Counted from the first letter of the stretch, positions 38,340 through 48,296 are shown. The stretch: 64,000 bases of DNA from an uncultured Verrucomicrobiota bacterium (GCA_903848465.1 CAINGK010000173.1:1-64000), one strand, 5' to 3'. A program made the numbers and translations. Notes: a model not told the origin generated them from the letters alone.

Positions 38340-39259
38340 TGGCGGATGTTGGGATAGTTGGCCTTGAACCAGGCGACGCTTTTTTCGATGCCTGCGTCGA
38401 GCGGGGTGAACTGGAAATCGGGGAGGTAGGTGCTGAGCTTGGTGGTATCTGACGGCTTGCGGAACTGGCCGTCGGGCTTGGTGGAGTCCCACACGATTTT
38501 GCCGGTGAACTCCATCTTGTCGGCCACGATTTCGACGAGTTCCTTGATGCTGCGCTCGATGCCGGAGGAGAAGATGATGGCTTCCTCTTCGTGGTAATTT
38601 TCCAAGGCCCAAAGCGAGAGCCGGGCGACGTCATCAACATAGACAAACTCGCGCAGCGGTGTGCCGCTGCCCCAGACTGGCAGGTCAGCGCCCTCTTGCT
38701 GGCGCAGGAAGCAGCGGTGGATGAGGGATGGGATCACATGCCCGCCCTCCATGGCGAAGTCATCGCAGGGGCCGTACATGTTGGTGGGAATGGCCACGAT
38801 GAAGTCGCAATTCCACTCTTTGCGGTAGGCGGCGCTTTGCACCTCCAGCATGCGCTTGGCGTAGGCGTAGCCGAAATTGGAGGGATGCGGTGCGCCGTTG
38901 TGCAGGTTCTTCTCCTTGAGCGGGTATTCCGTCTTGTCTGGAAACACGCAGGTGGACATGAACGAGATCAGGCGCTTTACGCCGGTCTGGCGCGCGGCCT
39001 CCAGCACGTTGAGATTGATCAGGATGTTGTGCCGGAAGTACTCGCCGGAGTGGATGCTGTTGCTGCCGATGCCGCCCACGACGGCGGCGCAGTGGATGAC
39101 GTACTCCGGTTTGTGAGTGCGGAAGAGCGCGGCGGTGGCTTCAAAGCTCGTGAGGTCTGCATCCTCCCGCGTCAGATACACCACCCCATCTTCGCCTAGC
39201 AGACGGCGAAGCGACGAACCCAACATGCCGGCGCTGCCGGTGACGAGATAACGAGCCAT
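38336..39259 (-). CDS. GDP-L-fucose synthase-like NAD-dependent epimerase (second, GFUS-like)
   Basis: VTGSAGMLGSSLRRLL, MSTCVFPDKTEYPLKEKNLHNGAPHPSNFGYAYAKRMLEVQ, STKPDGQFRKPSDTTKLSTYLPDF. Confidence 0.85.
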   Translation of the reverse strand: MARYLVTGSAGMLGSSLRRLLGEDGVVYLTREDADLTSFEATAALFRTHKPEYVIHCAAVVGGIGSNSIHSGEYFRHNILINLNVLEAARQTGVKRLISFMSTCVFPDKTEYPLKEKNLHNGAPHPSNFGYAYAKRMLEVQSAAYRKEWNCDFIVAIPTNMYGPCDDFAMEGGHVIPSLIHRCFLRQQEGADLPVWGSGTPLREFVYVDDVARLSLWALENYHEEEAIIFSSGIERSIKELVEIVADKMEFTGKIVWDSTKPDGQFRKPSDTTKLSTYLPDFQFTPLDAGIEKSVAWFKANYPNIRQ

Positions 39260-39266
39260 AGATCAA

Positions 39267-40295
39267 TCACGCATTCGCCGTTGGTTTCCGGCGGTGCCAT
39301 GCGATGGTTCTACGAAGTCCCTCGTCAAAGTCAACGTATTTGAGGGGGCCGAACTCCCGCTCATACAGCCCCATGTCGATGCTCACTTCAGCAGGTGCGC
39401 CTTCAAGGGGGAGGGCGGTCTCTGGCAGGCGCACAGGCACGCCGAGTTGCGCGCCGATTTTCTCGGCGACTTCGCGGATGAGCAGCACGCCACGGCCACC
39501 GACGTTGTAAATTGGTTCACGGCCTTTGAGCACGGCACGCAACATGATGCGCACCGCGTCCGGCGCGTAGCAGTAGATGCGGCGGGCTTCGCCATGGTCC
39601 ATCATGGCAATCTCGCCCTGGTGGAGCGCTTTTTCGATGAAGGTGTAGAGCACCCGGCGGTCATGCGCATGCGCTCCGGGGCCGTAGGCGAGGGCCAGAC
39701 GGGCGGACACGGCCTGGATGCCACCGGCGCGTGCGGCATTGCACGCGGCCTCACCACAGCGCTTGCCTTCGATGTAGCAGGCACGCGGATGGGTGGTGTT
39801 GGTGGTGCCGATGGAGTCTTCTCGGTTTGGGTCACCGGCAGGCAGGCCGACGTAGAGTTCGCTGGTGCTGACAAACAGGAAGCGTCCGCCGGTGGGGACT
39901 TTCTCCAGCAGATCCAGCGTGGCTTCGGTGTTGAGGCGGATGGTTTTACCGGGGTTTTCCAGGAATCGTCCGGGCTGGCCGTAACCGGCGGCATGCAGGA
40001 TGACCTCCGCCTGGTCGAGGCTGCGGCGAAAGGCGGGATCGGTCAGATCGCCACGACGAATGGAAATCTGCGGATGGTCGAGCATCTCGGCGATCACGCC
40101 CGTCACCGGGCTTTGAAACGTGACCTGCAGGCGCAGCTTGGAGCCTTCGTCGATCAAACGGCGAAACGCGGCAGCCATGTGAATGCCCACGACACCCGAG
40201 GCACCGGTGAGCAGCACGCGGCAGTCTTGCAAAGGTTCGCGGGGCACACCGTCGAGGGCGATGCCGGCATCGGCGTGGAAATAAGATTCAGACAT
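39267..40295 (-). CDS. NAD-dependent epimerase/dehydratase
   Basis: CRVLLTGASGVVGIHMAAAFRRL, FLFVSTSELYVGLPAGD, YIEGKRCGEA. Start MSESYFHADAG at 40295. Confidence 0.85.
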   Translation of the reverse strand: MSESYFHADAGIALDGVPREPLQDCRVLLTGASGVVGIHMAAAFRRLIDEGSKLRLQVTFQSPVTGVIAEMLDHPQISIRRGDLTDPAFRRSLDQAEVILHAAGYGQPGRFLENPGKTIRLNTEATLDLLEKVPTGGRFLFVSTSELYVGLPAGDPNREDSIGTTNTTHPRACYIEGKRCGEAACNAARAGGIQAVSARLALAYGPGAHAHDRRVLYTFIEKALHQGEIAMMDHGEARRIYCYAPDAVRIMLRAVLKGREPIYNVGGRGVLLIREVAEKIGAQLGVPVRLPETALPLEGAPAEVSIDMGLYEREFGPLKYVDFDEGLRRTIAWHRRKPTANA

Positions 40296-41169
40296 GAAGA
40301 AGCTCGTCGTAGCGGGCGCGGATGTCTGCGGCCAGCAGGCCGCAGGCGCGATCATGGTAATCGGCGTGACCGTAGGAGGTGAGGAACTGGCGCGGCACGC
40401 CCATGCTGCTGAGGGCGATGCGCTTGCCACGCAGGGCCTGCGTCACACTGGCGGCCAGGGTACCCTCGTAAAACGGCTCCACGCAGAGGATGCGGCCATC
40501 TCCAGCATGTTGTTGGAGCGTGGCGGCATCAAAGGGGCTGATCGTGGTGTAGTAGAGGATCGTGGCGTCGGTGCCTTCAAGGGCTTCGACCACGCGGTCC
40601 AGGAACGGTCCGACCGTTACAACCGTGGGGCCTTTACCGCTGCGAATAACTTCCGCCTTGCCGAAAGTAACGGTTTGCGCGCTACGATTTGAGCGCTCCG
40701 ATAAACGGTAATAGGTCGGGTGACCGCTGGCGTAGGTCTGTGACATCAATGCATCCAGTTCCGCCGGATGACCTGGGACGATGATCTCCACACCGGGGAT
40801 GGCCTGCATCAGGGACACATCGCCGGGGCAGTGGTGCGAGCAGCCGAGCGCGGCGTAGTCATACGAACCGCCGACGGAGACGAAATTGCCGCCCAAGGAC
40901 TGGTAGCCGAAGTCCACCTTGATCTGCTCAAAGGCGCGTTCGACGACGAAGGGCGCGATGCTGTGAAACAGCGGGATGAATCCCTCCTTGGCCAGACCTG
41001 CGGCCACGCTGACGGTGGCCTGCTCCAGAATGCCGATGTTGAGGACGCGCTGCGGGTGCTTTTTGAAGGCGTTGCGGAAGGCAAAGACGCCGATGTCGCC
41101 GAGCAGGACGACGACGCGCTCATCTTCGTCCAGCAGACGTTCCGTGGTGGTGACAAACTGCTTTCTCAT
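40288..41169 (-). CDS. Transketolase C-terminal subunit-like
   Basis: VVVLLGDIGVFAFRNAF, RVLNIGILEQATVSVAAGLAKEGFIPLFHSIAPFVVERAFEQIKVD. Confidence 0.9.
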   Translation of the reverse strand: MRKQFVTTTERLLDEDERVVVLLGDIGVFAFRNAFKKHPQRVLNIGILEQATVSVAAGLAKEGFIPLFHSIAPFVVERAFEQIKVDFGYQSLGGNFVSVGGSYDYAALGCSHHCPGDVSLMQAIPGVEIIVPGHPAELDALMSQTYASGHPTYYRLSERSNRSAQTVTFGKAEVIRSGKGPTVVTVGPFLDRVVEALEGTDATILYYTTISPFDAATLQQHAGDGRILCVEPFYEGTLAASVTQALRGKRIALSSMGVPRQFLTSYGHADYHDRACGLLAADIRARYDELLHV

Positions 41170-41984
41170 GTCAGTTGGGCCAGCAATGCCTCCAGTTCAT
41201 CCGCCTTGGGGGCCTTGTGATGCCAGGCTGGATTGTTTTCCATGTCTTTGCAGCCATGACCTTTGATGGTGTTGGCGATGACCGCACGCGGCACCGTGCC
41301 GCCGTGGGGTTCGAGAGCGGCGCGGATCTGCTCATGGTCGTGACCGTCGATCTCGGTGGTCTCCCAGCCGAAGGAGCGGAACTTGGCGCTGATGTCGCCC
41401 AGCATGAGGGCGCGGTCGCCGGAGTGGTTGTAATCGACGACGCAGGTGAAATTTCCGAGCTGGTGATGAGCCGCGAGGAGTGCGGCCTCCCACACCGAGC
41501 CTTCATTGCATTCGCCATCGCCGACGATGCAGACGACGCGTGAATCGGAGGCGCGAATTTTCAAGCCGAGCGCCATGCCAGCCGCCATGGGCATGCCGTG
41601 GCCGAGGGAGCCGGTGGAGGCTTCCACGCCGGGGACTTTGCGTGAGTCTGGATGACCGCCCAGTCTGCCACTGGAGGAGGCGAAGGTGTTCAGTTCCTCC
41701 TTGGGAAAGAAGCCGCGCTCGGCCAAAATGCCGTAGATGCCGAGGGAGGCGTGGCCTTTGCTCAGCACAAAGCGGCCGCGCTGCGGGTCCTGCGGCTGCT
41801 GGGGATCATGGCGCAGGATGCCGTTATACAGCACATACAGGATGTCGAGAATGGAAAAGGCGCTCGCAATATGCCCCTCTCCCGCGACGCTGGCTGCGCG
41901 GATGATGTTTTCACGTATGCCTCGAATTTGGGCCTCTATAGCGGGTTGATTCACTGTGGCGGATACAAAGCCAGCGTGCCTCAT
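41166..41984 (-). CDS. Transketolase N-terminal subunit-like
   Basis: GEGHIASAFSILDILYVLYNGIL, FVLSKGHASLGIYGILAERGFF, GDGECNEGSVWEAALLAAHHQLGNFTCVVDYN. Confidence 0.9.
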   Translation of the reverse strand: MRHAGFVSATVNQPAIEAQIRGIRENIIRAASVAGEGHIASAFSILDILYVLYNGILRHDPQQPQDPQRGRFVLSKGHASLGIYGILAERGFFPKEELNTFASSSGRLGGHPDSRKVPGVEASTGSLGHGMPMAAGMALGLKIRASDSRVVCIVGDGECNEGSVWEAALLAAHHQLGNFTCVVDYNHSGDRALMLGDISAKFRSFGWETTEIDGHDHEQIRAALEPHGGTVPRAVIANTIKGHGCKDMENNPAWHHKAPKADELEALLAQLT

Positions 41985-43042
41985 GCGGCAAGACGAAATC
42001 GTGACTGAATGGCGGCGGTGACTTCCGCCACGGTGATGGCGCTCATGCAGCGGACGATTTGGGTTTTGTCACAGGCCAGTTCCGCGCCGCGTACGGCGAT
42101 GCAGGCGCAGTCACGGTGCAGGATGACATGCGCATCCCCAAACGGACGCCAGCGTTTGACCTGCGAGGGGCCAAACAAAATGACGGCGGGCAGTCCCACC
42201 GCCGAGGCCATGTGGGAAGGGGCGGAATCCATGCCAAAGAAAAAGTGCGCCTGCCGCATGAACGCAGCGAGATGACGCAGGCTCATGTCTCCCAGGCGTG
42301 AGAGGCAGGGCTGGCGCACGAGGCTGACAATATTGCGCGCACGCTTCAATTCATCCGCTGAGGGGCCGCAGGTCACCACGGGCTGCCAGCCCTGGGCCGT
42401 GAGCCAGTCGATGACTTCTGCCACACGCTCGTCGTGCCAGCATTTGAACAGCCAGCGCGAGGTGGGATGCACGACGACGAGTTTGTCTAGCTGCACATGG
42501 TGCGCCGCGAGCCAGTCGCGCGCTTCTTGCTCTTCGCTAGGCGTGGGTGGGAAGTCCGGACGGATGTCGTAATGCGGTATGCCCATGCGCATGAGGAACT
42601 CGCGCTCGTGCTCCATCACATGATGGCTGCGGTTTGGCTTGCCGCCATAGCCGTTGAAGATATGGGGTTTCAGCTTGGAACCGGCGGTGACTTGAATGGC
42701 CCAGCGTCGGCTGGCACCGCTGAGCGCGGCGTACCACATGGCGCGGTCGCTCCAGGTGAAATCCACCACGAGATCATAACCGCCGGTCGCCACGGCGCGG
42801 GCCACGCGCAGCTCATCACGCACACGGGCGAGACCTTTGAGTTTGCGGGGGGATTCGATCACCGCATGAATCCAATCGAAGCCAGCAATGAGGTCACGGC
42901 TGCCGGGGGAGACGATGACATCAAGCTCTGCCGTTGGAAAGGCATCATGCAGGGCACGGAACGCAGGCACGCCGCAGATCACATCGCCGAGATGCTTGTT
43001 CTTGATCGCAAGAATGCGTTTGGGTTGCCAGGGACTGCTCAC
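41981..43042 (-). CDS. Glycosyltransferase family 9 (heptosyltransferase-like)
   Basis: RILAIKNKHLGDVICGVPAFRALHDAFPTAELDVIVSPGS, FFFGMDSAPSHMASAVGLPAVILFGPS. Confidence 0.9.
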   Translation of the reverse strand: MSSPWQPKRILAIKNKHLGDVICGVPAFRALHDAFPTAELDVIVSPGSRDLIAGFDWIHAVIESPRKLKGLARVRDELRVARAVATGGYDLVVDFTWSDRAMWYAALSGASRRWAIQVTAGSKLKPHIFNGYGGKPNRSHHVMEHEREFLMRMGIPHYDIRPDFPPTPSEEQEARDWLAAHHVQLDKLVVVHPTSRWLFKCWHDERVAEVIDWLTAQGWQPVVTCGPSADELKRARNIVSLVRQPCLSRLGDMSLRHLAAFMRQAHFFFGMDSAPSHMASAVGLPAVILFGPSQVKRWRPFGDAHVILHRDCACIAVRGAELACDKTQIVRCMSAITVAEVTAAIQSRFRLAA

Positions 43043-44181
43043 AGCGCGGCGGGTTTGATCCTGGCTGCCTCGGGTTGCTCGAGCAAGCGGTCCAGCAGCA
43101 TGATGAAACGCTCTTCCGGAAAGGTCCAGTCGCCGCGCGAAGGGGCGGGTTCGTTGGACAAGAAGGTGAGAGCTTCATTGCCGCAGATGCGTGCTATTTG
43201 GGTGCCGTGCGCCGAGGTGTAAACCGGATTTCCAATCGGGCCGGGAGTGAGCATCACGAGCAGGCTGGACTGGCAGAACAGCACATTGCAGATGCCTTGG
43301 CCGATGGGACCCATGACAAGCGGCGCAGCGCGGAACATGCCGATTTGATCTGGCAGTGAATGCTCGCCGAGGCGAATAACATCGACGGGACCGATTTTGC
43401 TGCGGAGGATTTCAACGATGCGCTCCTCGTTGATCAACTGCTTGTCCGGCGCATCCCGTCGCGTGATGAAGATGGGGCGGCCTGGACCGTTGGCGACGGG
43501 GTAGCTCGCGGCGCAGCTAGAGAGTTCGTTGTAAAACGGCGGCGGGCAGAGCGAGGACTTACCGTAGAGGTTCGGGACAAAGATCAGGTCATCCACCTGC
43601 ATGGTGCCGCGTGTGCCTTCGATCAATTTTGAAGGATCAAGCCCTGCCCAGGTGATGTAGCGCGCCTGCCAGCGCGCATGACCCGGGGCGACGAGGATGC
43701 GGTAGTCCGGCAGCGCACGCAGGTAGTCCCGTGCTGCCATGAGACGTGGCAGATGCTGGAGCATGAAGTGGCCGCGGTTTTCATGGTTGCGGCCTGTGAG
43801 ATGGAAGACGGGGCCTTTAATCCGGGTTGCACCAAGCTTCAGCGGCCGTGAGATCTTTAGCTTCGCCAAATTGTAGGGCCGGACCCATGGCTCAAAGAGG
43901 CTGCCGTCCTGCAGGAAGACCTGTCCCTGATCACCGGTGAGCCACACATCGCGGAGCCGGAAGAGTTCGGCAGCAGGCCAGTCGAAGGCATAGTTGGCGT
44001 GTTCGGGGCCGCAGACACGGGTTTCGAGTAGATTGGTGTCGCTACGCGTGCCGGATGCCAGCAGGGTACTGCGTTCCTGTAGGCCTGCGGCGTGATCCGC
44101 CGTCGAGACACGCAGAGGTAGCTTGCAGAGCCGGAGAAGGAGATTGTAAGCATCCAGAATGCTGCGGAAGGGGGACTTCAT
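43039..44181 (-). CDS. Glycosyltransferase family 61 protein
   Basis: ENRGHFMLQHLPRLMAARDYL, PIFITRRDAPDKQLINEERIVEIL, APLVMGPIGQGICNVLFC. Confidence 0.85.
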   Translation of the reverse strand: MKSPFRSILDAYNLLLRLCKLPLRVSTADHAAGLQERSTLLASGTRSDTNLLETRVCGPEHANYAFDWPAAELFRLRDVWLTGDQGQVFLQDGSLFEPWVRPYNLAKLKISRPLKLGATRIKGPVFHLTGRNHENRGHFMLQHLPRLMAARDYLRALPDYRILVAPGHARWQARYITWAGLDPSKLIEGTRGTMQVDDLIFVPNLYGKSSLCPPPFYNELSSCAASYPVANGPGRPIFITRRDAPDKQLINEERIVEILRSKIGPVDVIRLGEHSLPDQIGMFRAAPLVMGPIGQGICNVLFCQSSLLVMLTPGPIGNPVYTSAHGTQIARICGNEALTFLSNEPAPSRGDWTFPEERFIMLLDRLLEQPEAARIKPAAL

Positions 44182-44545
44182 GCGTGAGCTGAAGCGCCTC
44201 TAATCTTCGATTACAGCAAGTGCAAATCAAATGTCCTGAGCCGACTGCGGCCTGCAAATCCATAGCATGGTATGAGCGCTGCGGGAAAGCAACGCACAGG
44301 CTCATCATCACATAAAATTCAATCGCGGTCGCATGCAGGATGAGGGGGCAAATCTGTGTGGCAAGCCCTCGTGTCAACATGGGCGCTTCATTGAAGTAGT
44401 GCTCAACATTACAGTAGGAATTATGCCCATTAAAGACAGGCGCTAGCAGAAGGGAAAACGGGCGCTTTTGGTGAAACGTTTTTCAGCCTGAGCGGTTGTT
44501 GCCGACCCACACCCCCCACCTTCACAACCTTTCTTTTTCACGATC

Positions 44546-45625
44546 ATGCTTGTTCACCATTATGTTCCTTTTTCCAGCAATGTCGGCGACCTGTTTGTGC
44601 GCGACGGTATCCATCAGCGAATGCGCGAAGTTTTTCCAAATGTGCGCATCGTCGAGCTGCCAGCCAACGACCCGCACCGCAGGTCCGGTGTGACTGTTGG
44701 GCTGCAAGGGGCCAATTTGGAGTGCACGAATGCGGAGGCAGATCTTGTCATCGTCGGCGGCAGCAACATGTACGACGGTTCGGACTGGCGTTTCAAAACC
44801 AGCGTGGACGCCATCAAGGAGCTGATGCCGCCGCTGGCCTTCATTGGTCTGGGGGTGGGTTCCATCCGTGGCGATAAGGCGCATCTGCTTTCCGAGCGTT
44901 CGCGGCAGGAGATTCAAGTGTCGCACCGCAAGGCCATCGCCGTGGCTGTGCGTGATGTGGACACCGTGGACTTCCTCGCGGGGCTTGGGATCAACTCCAC
45001 CTTGATCGGATGCCCGGCCACTTTCATAGGCCAGCAGCCGCTGAAGCCAGCGGCTCCGCAGCGGGTGCTGGTCAGCGCCCCGCCGGAGCGTTTTATGCCC
45101 AAGCTTGGGCACAAGGGGTATCTTGCGGGAAAAATCATGGAGACCGCATTCAAGCAGGTGCTGAGCACACTGAAGGCCTCAGGCACCAGCTTTGATGTCG
45201 TGGCGCATGATGGTCAGGATATGCCGTATCTGCCGCAGTTTTTGGAGCCATTTGGAAAAAAGCCGCTTTATTACGGAATGGAGACGATGAGTTATCTGGA
45301 CCTTTTTCGAGCAGCCGATCTGGTGGTGTGCTACCGGCTGCACATGGCCATCACCTGCCACGGCCTGGGAGTGCCGTTTCTGCTGGTGAATTTTGATAAG
45401 AGGACTGCCGCGTTTCGCAACACCTTCGAGGCGCAGGACGTCACTTTCGATGCCTTTGGTCTGCGGGATCAACGGCGTCTGTCCGCCACCGTGCGGGCTC
45501 TGGTGAATCCGAACGCCGTCCTGCAAGCTGCATGGGGGAGGGCGGCGCGGCGTCGCGATGATCTCCGGGAGGTTACGCAAAAATTCTATGCCGAACTGGC
45601 CACCATGGTGCCATCCTACCGCTGA
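44546..45625 (+). CDS. Polysaccharide pyruvyl transferase family protein
   Basis: FSSNVGDLFVRDGIHQRMREVFPN, LVIVGGSNMYDGSDWRF, AADLVVCYRLHMAITCHGLGVPFLLVNFDKRT. Confidence 0.8.
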   Translation: MLVHHYVPFSSNVGDLFVRDGIHQRMREVFPNVRIVELPANDPHRRSGVTVGLQGANLECTNAEADLVIVGGSNMYDGSDWRFKTSVDAIKELMPPLAFIGLGVGSIRGDKAHLLSERSRQEIQVSHRKAIAVAVRDVDTVDFLAGLGINSTLIGCPATFIGQQPLKPAAPQRVLVSAPPERFMPKLGHKGYLAGKIMETAFKQVLSTLKASGTSFDVVAHDGQDMPYLPQFLEPFGKKPLYYGMETMSYLDLFRAADLVVCYRLHMAITCHGLGVPFLLVNFDKRTAAFRNTFEAQDVTFDAFGLRDQRRLSATVRALVNPNAVLQAAWGRAARRRDDLREVTQKFYAELATMVPSYR

Positions 45626-45628
45626 GAC

Positions 45629-46723
45629 ATGAAGGTATTGCATTTGTTCATCAGCATGCCGGTGGGGGGCGCAGAGGATCTGGTGCTCTCCATGGTGCGG
45701 CATCCCATGGTGGGGTTTCAGGCTGAAGTGGTCTGCCTCAAAGAGCTGGGCGTGAGCGGGGAGGAGGCACGGAACGAAGGACTGCCCGTCCATTTGCTGC
45801 CACTGGTGCGCAGCAAGCGCTTCCACCCGCTGGCTCTGCTGCGGCTGGCACGTTGGATGAAAGAGCAGCGTTTTGACGTGGTCCACTCGCATGTCTATAA
45901 CGCGCACGTCTATGCCGTGCTGGCGGCGCGGTTGGCGGGACTGCCGGTGGTGATGCATCATCACAAGACCTTCAACCGTGAGCGGCGCAGACGCTGGCTC
46001 ACGCTGCGGCTGCTGGCCAAACTAACGGCGGCACAGATCACCCTGTCCGAGCAGACACGGGAGGACATTATCGCCGCCTTGAAGGTGCCGCGTGCAGCCA
46101 CCCATGTGATGACCAACACGGTGGACACAAGGACGTTTTACCCGGCACGCAATCGTGCATCTCTGGGGCTGGATGAGCAGGCGTTGATCGCCGGCGGTAT
46201 TGCATCACTTTCCACGCAGAAGAATCATTCGGCCACCGTGCGCATGATGACCGGGCTGAAACAACGCCTGCCTACAGCGCAGGGGATCATTTTTGGCGAG
46301 GGTATGATGCGTCCTACCTTGGAGGCAGAAATCGCTGCCGCAGGTGTGGGCGATGTGCTGCGACTGGCCGGCAACAAACGTCCCATCGCTCCGTGGCTGC
46401 AATCACTCGATGCGCTGCTGCTGCCTTCCACCTGGGAAGGGCAGCCGATGGTACTGCTGCAAGGCATGGCCTGCGGCGTGCCCATCGTGGCCAGCCGGAT
46501 CGAGGGCAATATCGCGGCGCTGGGTGCGGATCATCCCGGCCTGTTCAATCTTGAAGACGACGCCGATTATCTGGACAAAACGCAACGCTGTCTGACGGAC
46601 CCTGATTTCCGCAGTCGGCTGCTATCCTACCAGAATGATCAGTGGGCGCGGCAGCCCCGCATGGAGGATTACATCCAGGGCTTGTTGCGGATCTATGAGG
46701 GGCTGGTTCCGGCCTCGCGCTGA
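45629..46723 (+). CDS. Glycosyltransferase family 4
   Basis: KVLHLFISMPVGGAEDLVLSMV, DALLLPSTWEGQPMVLLQGMACGVPIVASRIEGNIAALG. Confidence 0.92.
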   Translation: MKVLHLFISMPVGGAEDLVLSMVRHPMVGFQAEVVCLKELGVSGEEARNEGLPVHLLPLVRSKRFHPLALLRLARWMKEQRFDVVHSHVYNAHVYAVLAARLAGLPVVMHHHKTFNRERRRRWLTLRLLAKLTAAQITLSEQTREDIIAALKVPRAATHVMTNTVDTRTFYPARNRASLGLDEQALIAGGIASLSTQKNHSATVRMMTGLKQRLPTAQGIIFGEGMMRPTLEAEIAAAGVGDVLRLAGNKRPIAPWLQSLDALLLPSTWEGQPMVLLQGMACGVPIVASRIEGNIAALGADHPGLFNLEDDADYLDKTQRCLTDPDFRSRLLSYQNDQWARQPRMEDYIQGLLRIYEGLVPASR

Positions 46724-47352
46724 CGGCCGCATGCGACCAAGCACTCCAGGCCATTGAGCGCATAAGTCTCCCGCTGAAATTCCCATTGGCCATTGCAAGC
46801 CTGAAGAAGTGACTCAAGCTGGGCCTGCGTGCGCATGAAGCGGCCACGGTCCAGCTTGCGGGTGATCCAAGCGAGCGGACGCAGCAAGGCGTAGCGCGGC
46901 AATACCGCATCAATGACCACCACATGCCCCTGCGGACCACTCACACGCAGCATTTCACGCACCGCACCCTGCAGTACATCATCTGGCAGGTGATGTAGCA
47001 GGCCGCTGTTCCAGACAGTGCGGAAGGTGGCGTCGGGAAAGGGGAGCGCATCGGCGGAACTGACGACACCACGCACGCCGGATTTTTGCAGCGCCGCGAC
47101 ATAGACCGGGGAAACATCCACACCCGTAACGCTGTCAAAACCCTGCCCGGCAAGGCGTGAAAAGGGGCCGCAGCCCACATCCAGAGCGTCGCCACTGATG
47201 CCGATTTGCTTGGCAATGCGGGCAATCATGGCGTCCAAACGAGATTCAGAACCGGGTGCGAGCAAGAGCGTGGCAAGGCGGTAAACCGGTGGCCACTCCA
47301 GCAAACGGTGAAGAGGATTTTCGCCTGCGAGGCGCTGTTCGTTGTCAGTCAT
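46693..47352 (-). CDS. Class I SAM-dependent methyltransferase
   Basis: GDALDVGCGPFSRLAGQGFDSVTGVDVSPVYVAAL, TVWNSGLLHHLPDDVLQGAVREMLRV; start MTDNEQRL at 47352. Confidence 0.88.
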   Translation of the reverse strand: MTDNEQRLAGENPLHRLLEWPPVYRLATLLLAPGSESRLDAMIARIAKQIGISGDALDVGCGPFSRLAGQGFDSVTGVDVSPVYVAALQKSGVRGVVSSADALPFPDATFRTVWNSGLLHHLPDDVLQGAVREMLRVSGPQGHVVVIDAVLPRYALLRPLAWITRKLDRGRFMRTQAQLESLLQACNGQWEFQRETYALNGLECLVACGRQREAGTSPS

Positions 47353-48296
47353 GAGGGGGGAAGTTCGGTAATGCCGACACGTGATTCGACAATGTAGCGA
47401 GGGCGGCCCCGCGTCTCGTCGAAATTGCGCCAAAGGTACTCACCAAGCACGCCGAGCATGAGCAACTGAATGCCTGAGGTGACGAGCACGACGCAGATGA
47501 GTGAGGTCCAGCCTTCGACCGGTTTGAGATAAACAAAACGCAGCACAAAGAGTATGGCTGCATAGAGCAGTCCGAGCATGGCGATGGACACGCCCAGGCC
47601 GGACATGAGGCGGATGGGCGCGTAGGAGAAGCCCACGAGGGAGTCGATGACGAGCTTGATCTTTTTGGATAGCGTCCACTTGGAGCGGCCCGTGGCGCGC
47701 GACTGCTTGGTGTAAGGCACGAATTCCTGCTGGAAGCCGAGCCATTGGATGAGTGCGAGGATGGAGGTGTTGCGTTCGCGGGCCTGATTTAGGGCGTTGG
47801 CCACACAGCGGTCAAAAATGAGGAAATCGGCACCTTCCTTCGGCATTTGCGGCAGCGCAAACCAGCGCATCATCCGGTAATAAAGCCGGGAGAAGATGCG
47901 GTTGGAGAAACTGACGCCCTCTACTTTGTCGCGTGCGGCCCAGATGATGAGTCCGCCTGCTTGCCAGCGCTCCAGCAGGGCTGGAACAATCTCCGGCGGG
48001 TCTTGCAGGTCTGCTGCCAGCAGAGAGATGACATCTCCCCGTGCGTGCTCGATGCCAGCGGCGAGGGCGACATGGCTGCCAAAATTGCGTGAGAAGCGCA
48101 GCCACTTCACCCGTGGGTCACGCTCTCGGATGCCGGTCAGCAGGGCAGGGGTGCCATCTGTGGAGTGGTCATCGACGATGATAATCTCGATTTCAAAGCC
48201 GAGTGCGGGCCAGTCGATGGCGGTGATGCGTTCATGGAGCACCGGCAGGTTCTGCGCCTCATTGTAGGCGGGGATGACAAAGGAGAGCAGTTTCAT
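47349..48296 (-). CDS. Glycosyltransferase family 2 (ArnC/DPM1-like, C-terminal TM segments)
   Basis: LLSFVIPAYNEAQNLPVLHERI, IIIVDDHSTDGTPALL, LLAADLQDPPEIVPALLERW; start at 48296. Confidence 0.93.
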   Translation of the reverse strand: MKLLSFVIPAYNEAQNLPVLHERITAIDWPALGFEIEIIIVDDHSTDGTPALLTGIRERDPRVKWLRFSRNFGSHVALAAGIEHARGDVISLLAADLQDPPEIVPALLERWQAGGLIIWAARDKVEGVSFSNRIFSRLYYRMMRWFALPQMPKEGADFLIFDRCVANALNQARERNTSILALIQWLGFQQEFVPYTKQSRATGRSKWTLSKKIKLVIDSLVGFSYAPIRLMSGLGVSIAMLGLLYAAILFVLRFVYLKPVEGWTSLICVVLVTSGIQLLMLGVLGEYLWRNFDETRGRPRYIVESRVGITELPPS

